Shown here: positions 1-5,704 of the stretch, piece after piece | How the letters are laid out: every line of letters begins with the position of its first letter | How positions within the stretch are numbered: the stretch's first letter is position 1 | The notes under the pieces: generated by a model | Seen by the model: only the letters and a program-made list of their open reading frames with translations | Database searches by the model: none | Told to the model about the DNA's origin: nothing | Program-made: the position numbers and the translations under genes | NCBI GenBank assembly: GCA_024641725.1 | Contig: JAHECM010000028.1 | Coordinates: 1 to 12,862, forward strand | Direction: 5' to 3' | DNA from: Limnohabitans sp. | Lineage (GTDB): Bacteria > Pseudomonadota > Gammaproteobacteria > Burkholderiales > Burkholderiaceae_C | Length of the DNA stretch: 12,862 nucleotides

Positions 1-1596
1 GGCGGCGGCAAAACCATTCGCGACGGCATGTCGCAATCGCAACGCACCAACGCCGCCCACGCAACGGGCCCCGAAGCGCCTGGTGCGATGGACTGCGTGC
101 TGACCAACGCCCTCATCATCGACCATTGGGGCATCGTCAAAGCCGACATTGGCCTGCGCGGCAACCGCATCGCCGCCATTGGCAAGGCGGGCAACCCCGA
201 CACCCAGCCGGGTGTGGACATCGTCATTGGCCCCGGCACCGAGATCATCAGCTGCGAGGGCTTGATCGTCACCGCCGGCGGCATCGACTCGCACATCCAC
301 TTCATCGCACCCCAGCAGATCGACGAGGCGCTGGCCAGCGGCGTGACCACCATGCTGGGTGGCGGCACGGGCCCAGCTACCGGCACTTTTGCCACCACCT
401 GCACACCCGGCCCCTTCAACATCGAGCGCATGATGCAGGCGGCCGACGCCTTTCCGATGAACCTGGGCTTTTTGGGCAAGGGCAATGCCAGCTTGCCAGC
501 CGCGCTGCACGAGCAAATCAACGCGGGCGCGATTGGGCTCAAGCTGCACGAAGACTGGGGCACCACGCCCGCGGCCATCGACAACTGCCTGAGCGTGGCC
601 GAAGAAACCGACACGCAAGTGGCCATCCACACCGACACCCTCAACGAGTCGGGCTTTGTGGAAGACACGGTAGCCGCCTTCAAGGGCCGCACCATCCACA
701 CCTTCCACACCGAAGGCGCCGGTGGCGGGCATGCCCCCGACATTTTGAAAGTGGTGGGCGAAGCCAATGTGCTGCCCAGCTCCACCAACCCCACACGGCC
801 TTACACCATCAACACGCTCGACGAGCATGTGGACATGCTGATGGTTTGCCACCACCTGGACCCGTCGATTGCCGAAGACTTGGCCTTTGCCGAGAGCCGC
901 ATCCGCAAAGAAACCATTGCGGCCGAAGACATCCTGCACGACCTGGGCGCCATCAGCATGATGAGCAGCGACAGCCAGGCCATGGGCCGGGTGGGCGAGG
1001 TCATCATCCGCACCTGGCAGACGGCGCACAAAATGAAGCAGCAGCGCGGCAGCCTGCCCGGCGACACCGACCGCCACGACAACGCCCGCGTCAAACGCTA
1101 CATTGCCAAGTACACCATCAACCCCGCCATTGCGCACGGCATGAGCCACGAGGTGGGCAGCATCGAAGCGGGCAAGTGGGCTGACTTGGTGATCTGGAAG
1201 CCCGCCTTCTTTGGCGTCAAGCCCGCGCTGATTTTGAAGGGTGGCTTCATCGCGTTGGCCGCCATGGGTGACCCGAACGCGTCCATCCCCACCCCACAGC
1301 CCGTGCACTACCGCCCCATGTTTGGCAGTTATGGCGGGGCGCTGTCTCGCGGCTCGCTGACCTTTGTCTCGCAGGCGGGTTTGCAAGCGGGCATTGGCGC
1401 ACGCTACGGCTTGGCCAAAACGCTGAGCGCGGTGAAAAACATCCGCCAAGTGGGCAAGAAAGACATGGTGCACAACGACTACGCGCCGCGCATGGAGGTG
1501 GACGCGCAAACCTACGCCGTCAAAGCCGACGGCCTGCTGCTGACCTGCGAGCCTGCGGTCAGTTTGCCCATGACACAACGCTACTTTTTGTTCTGA
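1..1596 (+). CDS. ureC: Urease subunit alpha (UreC), 5'-truncated by window edge
   Basis: UreC is the catalytic subunit of urease and hydrolyses urea to ammonia and carbamate at a di-nickel centre in the cytoplasm. The frame is open from base 1, and the residues before the ATG at 28 (GGGKTIRDG) already match UreC, so that ATG is internal. All catalytic residues are visible, numbered by window codon: nickel ligands H98 and H100 (SHIHF), carbamylated K181 (GLKLHEDWG), H210 (AIHTDT), H236 (TFHTEGAGGGH) and D324 (SSDSQAMGR). The mobile flap C283-H284 (MVCHHLD) is also present. Each lies 36 below its Klebsiella aerogenes counterpart (134, 136, 217, 246, 272, 360), so about 36 N-terminal residues are missing and the full protein would be about 567 aa, the normal length. 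There is no sign of decay. The stop overlaps the ureE start as TGATG. ureD, ureA and ureB are expected upstream, outside the window. Confidence 0.98.
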   Translation, partial: GGGKTIRDGMSQSQRTNAAHATGPEAPGAMDCVLTNALIIDHWGIVKADIGLRGNRIAAIGKAGNPDTQPGVDIVIGPGTEIISCEGLIVTAGGIDSHIHFIAPQQIDEALASGVTTMLGGGTGPATGTFATTCTPGPFNIERMMQAADAFPMNLGFLGKGNASLPAALHEQINAGAIGLKLHEDWGTTPAAIDNCLSVAEETDTQVAIHTDTLNESGFVEDTVAAFKGRTIHTFHTEGAGGGHAPDILKVVGEANVLPSSTNPTRPYTINTLDEHVDMLMVCHHLDPSIAEDLAFAESRIRKETIAAEDILHDLGAISMMSSDSQAMGRVGEVIIRTWQTAHKMKQQRGSLPGDTDRHDNARVKRYIAKYTINPAIAHGMSHEVGSIEAGKWADLVIWKPAFFGVKPALILKGGFIALAAMGDPNASIPTPQPVHYRPMFGSYGGALSRGSLTFVSQAGLQAGIGARYGLAKTLSAVKNIRQVGKKDMVHNDYAPRMEVDAQTYAVKADGLLLTCEPAVSLPMTQRYFLF

Positions 1597-2162
1597 TGAT
1601 CCTCTGCTCCAAACTCATGCCCCAAGGCCGTGGCCTGGCCCGCGTGCTGGTGCAACGCGCCAGCACCCTCAAGCTCGACTGGGACACCCGCCAAAAAAGC
1701 CGCTTTGACGCCACCGACAGCGCGGGGCGACAACTCGGCGTGTTTTTGCCACGTGGCACCGTGGTGCGCGGCGGCGATGTGCTGGTGGCCGAAGACGGCT
1801 CACTGGTTCAGGTGGTGGCTGCGCCGCAAGACGTGTTGCGCATCACCGCTTGCACAGAGCACGGCTCGCCCTTTGACCTGACCCGCGCCGCCTACCACCT
1901 GGGCAACCGCCATGTGCCCATCGAGCTGCAACCCGACCACCTCAAGATCGAACCCGACCATGTGCTGGCCGACCTGCTGCGGGCCATGCACATGACGGTG
2001 GTGGCGGTGTCTGAAGCGTTTGAGCCCGAGAGTGGCGCGTATGGTGATCACGGCGATCACGGCGGGCATGGGCACGGGCATCACGAACATGCACATTCAC
2101 ACGCTCAAAACGACACGGCTGAGCCGCATGTGCACGGCCCCGACTGCCAACATGGACACTGA
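1596..2162 (+). CDS. ureE: Urease accessory nickel metallochaperone UreE
   Basis: This 188-aa protein is the UreE metallochaperone, which hands nickel to the UreG-containing maturation complex. The N-terminal domain shows conserved UreE sequence (LDWDTRQKSRFD at 28-39, GVFLPRGT at 48-55). The metal-binding domain has HLGNRHVP at 101-108, containing the conserved dimer-interface nickel ligand, and DHVL at 121-124. The tail (about 151-188) is histidine-rich, with 13 His in 38 residues, resembling the nickel-storing tail of Klebsiella UreE. The ATG shares bases with the ureC stop (TGATG) and has no Shine-Dalgarno sequence in front, so translation is probably coupled to ureC. The 3' end overlaps the chosen ureF start by 11 bp. 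The first residues (MILCSKLMPQG) align with the family N-terminus, which supports this start. Confidence 0.95.
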   Translation: MILCSKLMPQGRGLARVLVQRASTLKLDWDTRQKSRFDATDSAGRQLGVFLPRGTVVRGGDVLVAEDGSLVQVVAAPQDVLRITACTEHGSPFDLTRAAYHLGNRHVPIELQPDHLKIEPDHVLADLLRAMHMTVVAVSEAFEPESGAYGDHGDHGGHGHGHHEHAHSHAQNDTAEPHVHGPDCQHGH

Positions 2163-2841
2163 CACCGCACCTTCGGGCCTGCTGCAACTGATCTGGCTCG
2201 CGTCGCCTGCGCTGCCGATCGGCGGCTTTTCGTACTCCGAAGGTCTGGAAGCCGCCATCGAACAAGGCCTGGTGCACCACGAAGCCAGCGCCACCGACTG
2301 GGTGGTGAACCAACTGCACCTGACGCAGTCGCGTGGCGACTTGGCCGTGCTGGCGCAAGCCATCCCTGCATGGCAAAGCCACGACACCGCTCGCCTGCAA
2401 TCGCTCAACGATTGGGTCATGGCCACCCGAGAAACCGCCGAGATGCGTTTGCAAACCGAGCAAATGGGCCGCTCCCTGCTCGACTGGCTGCGGAACCTGC
2501 AGCAAGCCAGCCAGGCGCAGTTGAACCTGTGCGCCGGTCTGCCTGTGACTTACCCCCTGGCCATGTCCTTGGCTTTGTCTTTGGCACACACGCCGCTGGA
2601 CCACGCTTTGCAAGCCTGTGCTTTTGGCTGGGCCGAAAACATGACCCAAGCGGCGCTCAAGTCCGTGCCCTTGGGCCAAAGCGCGGGCCAGCGCATGCTG
2701 GCACGGCTGGCCCGCGAAATCCCTTTGGCGGTGCAAACCGCCATGGCCCTGCCTGACGAAGCACGACAAGCCTTCAGCCCCATGCTGGCCATCTTGTCAG
2801 CCCGCCACGAAACCCAATACTCCCGAATCTTCCGATCATGA
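2152..2841 (+). CDS. ureF: Urease accessory protein UreF
   Basis: UreF is an all-helical maturation factor that works with UreD/H and UreG to activate apo-urease in the cytoplasm. The 229-aa protein carries the UreF signature near the N-terminus (LASPALPIGGFSYSEGLE) followed by helices typical of the family (VMATRETAEMRLQTEQMG; the LPVTYPLAM segment). It ends in RHETQYSRIFRS, close to the usual UreF C-terminus. The frame is open further upstream to an ATG at 2020, but that extension would be read from the DNA for the UreE His tail and does not look like UreF. I therefore chose the ATG at 2152 (MDTDTAPSGLL), which gives a normal family length. It overlaps ureE by 11 bp and has no clear Shine-Dalgarno sequence. 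Its stop overlaps the ureG start as ATGA. Confidence 0.95.
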   Translation: MDTDTAPSGLLQLIWLASPALPIGGFSYSEGLEAAIEQGLVHHEASATDWVVNQLHLTQSRGDLAVLAQAIPAWQSHDTARLQSLNDWVMATRETAEMRLQTEQMGRSLLDWLRNLQQASQAQLNLCAGLPVTYPLAMSLALSLAHTPLDHALQACAFGWAENMTQAALKSVPLGQSAGQRMLARLAREIPLAVQTAMALPDEARQAFSPMLAILSARHETQYSRIFRS

Positions 2842-3500
2842 ACACCTCGTCTGCACTGCACCACATCCCCAAGCGCTCCAAAAAACTGCCGCCTTTGCGC
2901 GTGGGCATTGGCGGGCCGGTGGGCTCTGGCAAAACCACCTTGCTGGAGATGCTGTGCAAAAACATGCGTGAGCGCTGGGACTTGATCGCCATCACCAACG
3001 ACATCTACACCAAGGAAGACCAGCGCCTGCTCACCGTGAGTGGCGCGCTGCCTGCAGAGCGCATCATGGGCGTGGAAACCGGCGGCTGTCCGCACACCGC
3101 GATCCGCGAGGACGCGTCGATCAACCTCGAAGCGATTGACCGCATGCTGGAGAAATTTCCAGACGCCGACGTGGTGTTCATTGAGAGCGGCGGCGACAAC
3201 CTGGCCGCCACCTTCAGCCCCGAACTCTCCGACCTCACGATCTATGTGATTGACGTGGCCGCAGGTGAAAAAATCCCCCGCAAAGGCGGCCCCGGCATCA
3301 CCAAAAGCGACTTGTTCGTCATCAACAAGACCGATTTGGCCCCACATGTGGGGGCCGACTTGAACGTGATGCGCGCGGACACCGCCCGCATGCGCCCCAA
3401 TCGCGAGACCCGCCCCTGGGTCATGACCAACCTCAAAACGCTGGAGGGGCTGGCCGAGGTGGTGGCTTTCATTGAAAAGCGCGGCATGCTGGACCGCTGA
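2838..3500 (+). CDS. ureG: Urease accessory GTPase UreG
   Basis: UreG is the SIMIBI-class GTPase whose GTP-dependent dimer carries nickel and drives its insertion into urease. The 220-aa protein has every expected motif: P-loop GGPVGSGKTT at 25-34, the nickel-binding Cys-Pro-His at 84-86 (ETGGCPHTAIRED), ESGGDNLAATFSPEL at 116-130 and the guanine-specificity motif NKTD at 163-166. A short basic N-terminal extension (residues 1-20) precedes the core, and it lacks the long His-rich N-terminus seen in some UreG proteins. The start overlaps the ureF stop by 4 bp (ATGA), indicating translational coupling. Only 26 bp separate it from the downstream TonB-dependent receptor, with no terminator-like hairpin between them. 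Confidence 0.97.
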   Translation: MNTSSALHHIPKRSKKLPPLRVGIGGPVGSGKTTLLEMLCKNMRERWDLIAITNDIYTKEDQRLLTVSGALPAERIMGVETGGCPHTAIREDASINLEAIDRMLEKFPDADVVFIESGGDNLAATFSPELSDLTIYVIDVAAGEKIPRKGGPGITKSDLFVINKTDLAPHVGADLNVMRADTARMRPNRETRPWVMTNLKTLEGLAEVVAFIEKRGMLDR

Positions 3501-3526
3501 ACTGATACACCACTGAACCCGACGCC

Positions 3527-5596
3527 ATGAAACCCCACAGCACCCTGCTCTTTGGCCTGCTGCCCCTCTGGGCTGCAGCGCAAACCTCGCCCAATGTGTT
3601 GCAGCCTCCCGCCCTTGCACCAGAGGTCGAAATCATCGCGCAAGGCCAAAGCGACCTGGGCCAGCGCGACGCGGCCAGCCAGGGCACGGTCAGCGGTGCC
3701 CAGTTGCGCGAGCGCGCTTGGCTGCGACCTGCCGAAGTGCTCGAGCTCATCCCCGGCATGGTGGTCACGCAGCACTCGGGGGACGGCAAGGCCAACCAAT
3801 ACTTTTTGCGCGGCGTGAACCTGGACCACGGCACCGACTTCGCCACCACCGTCAATGGCGTGCCCGTCAACATGCCCACCCACGCGCACGGGCAGGGTTA
3901 CAGCGATCTGAACTTTTTGATGCCGGAGCTGGTGCAGCGCATCGAGTACAAAAAAGGCCCCTACTTCGCCTCGGAGGGCGATTTTTCCTCCGCCGGCTCG
4001 GCCAACTTTGTCTACCGCCGACAACTTGAGCGGCCCCTGCTGGACGTGAGCGTGGGCGCGCATGGCTACCAAAGGGCCTTGGTGGCCGGCTCGCACGCCT
4101 TGGACAACGGCCACACGGTGCTGGCGGCCGTGGAGCAGTTGCACAACAACGGGCCCTGGACCGTGCCCGAGGGCATGCACAAGCACAACGCCTTGCTCAT
4201 GCTCAGCGGCGGCACTGCACAAAACCATTGGCAAGCGAGCCTGTCGAGCTACAGCGCCCGCTGGAACGCCACCGACCAAGTGCCGCTGCGCCTGATCGAA
4301 GCGGGCACCTACCAAGGGCGGCCCTTTGGCCGTTTTGACAGCCTGGACGCCACCGACGGCGGCCAAACCCACCGCACCAGCCTGTCTGCACAGTGGCAAC
4401 AAAAAGACGCCCAACACCGCAGCGAGGTGAGCGCGTATGCCGTGCAGTACGACTTGGATCTGTACTCCAACTTCACCTACGCACTGGACCCACTGCGCAG
4501 CCAGGGCGATCAATTTGGCCAACGCGACCAGCGCAGCCTGTGGGGCGGCAGCGCATCGCACACTTGGCTGGGCGAATGGGGCGCGTTGGGCCCAGGCAGC
4601 ATGGCCAACACCTTGGGCCTGCAGTGGCGGCAAGACCGCATTCGGGTGGGGCTGTTCAACACCACCACACGCGCTATCGACAGCACGGTGCGTGAAGACC
4701 GTGTCCAGCAAGCGCTGCTGGGCGTGTATGGCGAAAACACCATCAGCTGGGCCCCTTGGCTGCGCACTGTGCTGGGCTGGCGTGCCGACCAACTCCAAGC
4801 CGCCGTGACGGGCTTGGCCCCCAACACCACCGACACCGTCAAGGGCCGCAGCAGCCGCGTGTCGCCCAAGGTCTCGGTGGTCGTGGGGCCATGGGCAAAG
4901 ACCGCATTTTTCTTCAATGCAGGCCAGGGATTTCACAGCAACGACGCCCGGGGCGTGACCGCACGCGTCGACCCGGCCCCGGGCCTGGTGCGCACACAGG
5001 GCCACGAAGTGGGCCTGCAAACCGAAATCATCCCCCAGCTCCAGTCGTCCTTGGCGCTGTGGCAGTTGGACTTCGACTCTGAGCTGGTTTACGTCGGCGA
5101 TGCGGGCACCACCGAAGCGGGCCGCCCCAGCCGCCGCACCGGCGTTGAGTGGAGCAACCACTGGCGGCCAACGCCGCAGCTGCTGGTGGACGCCAACTTG
5201 GCTTGGACGCGGCCACGCTACAGCGACGCGGACCCGGCAGGCTCACACATCGCCAACGCGGTCCAACAAGTCGCCCATGTGAGCTTGACCGTGTCGCCCA
5301 CCGGCCCCTGGTCAAGCAGCTTGAGCTTTCGCTACATCGGCCCCGCGCCCTTGACCGAAGACAACAGCGTGCGCTCGGCCCCCAGCGCCACCATGAACTT
5401 GCACCTGCAGCGGCGCATGACGCAGCAGCTCAGCCTGGCGCTGGACGCATTGAACCTGACCGACCGCCAAAACATGGACATCGCTTATTTTTATGCCTCG
5501 CGCTTGGCCGGGGAGCCCCTGGGGGGCGTGAACGGCGTGCATGTTCACCCGGCCGAGCCGCGCACGCTGCGCCTGTCCGCGCGGTACAACTTCTGA
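3527..5596 (+). CDS. TonB-dependent outer-membrane receptor, urease-linked (putative metal uptake)
   Basis: This 689-aa protein is a TonB-dependent receptor, an outer-membrane barrel that imports scarce substrates using energy from TonB-ExbBD. Residues 1-19 look like a Sec signal peptide (MKPHSTLLFGLLPLWAAAQ). A TonB-box-like stretch (EVEIIAQ) follows around residue 33. A plug domain comes next, with LIPGMVVTQHSGDGKANQYF, LRGVNLDHGTDF and the His-containing NMPTHAHGQGYSDLNF. The remainder alternates like barrel strands and ends in LSARYNF, a terminal aromatic residue typical of outer-membrane proteins. It lies 26 bp after ureG in the same direction, so co-transcription with urease is likely. 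Family knowledge alone does not fix the substrate. Nickel or a nickel chelate is my inference from context, and siderophores or other ligands remain possible. No strong Shine-Dalgarno sequence precedes the ATG. Confidence 0.9.
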   Translation: MKPHSTLLFGLLPLWAAAQTSPNVLQPPALAPEVEIIAQGQSDLGQRDAASQGTVSGAQLRERAWLRPAEVLELIPGMVVTQHSGDGKANQYFLRGVNLDHGTDFATTVNGVPVNMPTHAHGQGYSDLNFLMPELVQRIEYKKGPYFASEGDFSSAGSANFVYRRQLERPLLDVSVGAHGYQRALVAGSHALDNGHTVLAAVEQLHNNGPWTVPEGMHKHNALLMLSGGTAQNHWQASLSSYSARWNATDQVPLRLIEAGTYQGRPFGRFDSLDATDGGQTHRTSLSAQWQQKDAQHRSEVSAYAVQYDLDLYSNFTYALDPLRSQGDQFGQRDQRSLWGGSASHTWLGEWGALGPGSMANTLGLQWRQDRIRVGLFNTTTRAIDSTVREDRVQQALLGVYGENTISWAPWLRTVLGWRADQLQAAVTGLAPNTTDTVKGRSSRVSPKVSVVVGPWAKTAFFFNAGQGFHSNDARGVTARVDPAPGLVRTQGHEVGLQTEIIPQLQSSLALWQLDFDSELVYVGDAGTTEAGRPSRRTGVEWSNHWRPTPQLLVDANLAWTRPRYSDADPAGSHIANAVQQVAHVSLTVSPTGPWSSSLSFRYIGPAPLTEDNSVRSAPSATMNLHLQRRMTQQLSLALDALNLTDRQNMDIAYFYASRLAGEPLGGVNGVHVHPAEPRTLRLSARYNF

Positions 5597-5611
5597 ATGG
5601 ACGCCATCACC

Positions 5612-5681
5612 TGACACATGGGCCGTGACACATGGGCCCTCTCACACTGGCCCTCTCACACTGACCCTGTCACATGGGCCC
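5612..5681 (+). repeat. Five tandem copies of a 14-bp repeat
   Basis: Five head-to-tail 14-bp units fill 70 bp of the 108-bp gap between the receptor gene and the ATP-grasp gene. They lie at 5612-5625, 5626-5639, 5640-5653, 5654-5667 and 5668-5681. Taking unit 2 (TGACACATGGGCCC) as reference, units 1 and 5 differ at one position, unit 3 at four and unit 4 at five. Units 3 and 4 share their own variant (TCTCACACTG[G/A]CCC). Because 14 is not a multiple of 3, the array does not encode a repeated peptide of unit length. GGGCC/GGCCC pairs could form short GC stems between adjacent units. Function unknown. Confidence 0.85.
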
Positions 5682-5704
5682 CAAGCCTGCGCCATACTCC
5701 ACAC

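Noticed and set aside
28..30. ATG at 28 as the ureC start
   Set aside because: The frame is open to base 1 with UreC-like residues (GGGKTIRDG), and the catalytic residues show a constant 36-residue offset from Klebsiella UreC, so the true start lies before the window.
2020..2151. Upstream ATG at 2020 giving a 273-aa UreF
   Set aside because: The extra 44 residues come from the out-of-frame reading of the UreE His tail and do not resemble UreF. The ATG at 2152 gives normal length.
3242..5161. Long antisense open frame of 639 codons opposite ureG and the receptor gene
   Set aside because: High-GC shadow frame rich in Gly, Ala, His, Gln and Val with no family motif. The + strand genes are clearly real.
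5612..5681. The short repeat array as a CRISPR
   Set aside because: Units are contiguous with no spacers and only 14 bp long.
5693..5698. CATACT as a -10 promoter element giving a leaderless transcript at 5705
   Set aside because: It matches the consensus only partially and has no convincing -35 at suitable spacing.
5618..5704. ATG at 5618 as the start of the ATP-grasp/alpha-E protein
   Set aside because: It would translate the 14-bp tandem repeat into an unusual Trp/His/Pro-rich leader. The ATG at 5705 avoids this. Not excluded, since neither start has a good ribosome-binding site.
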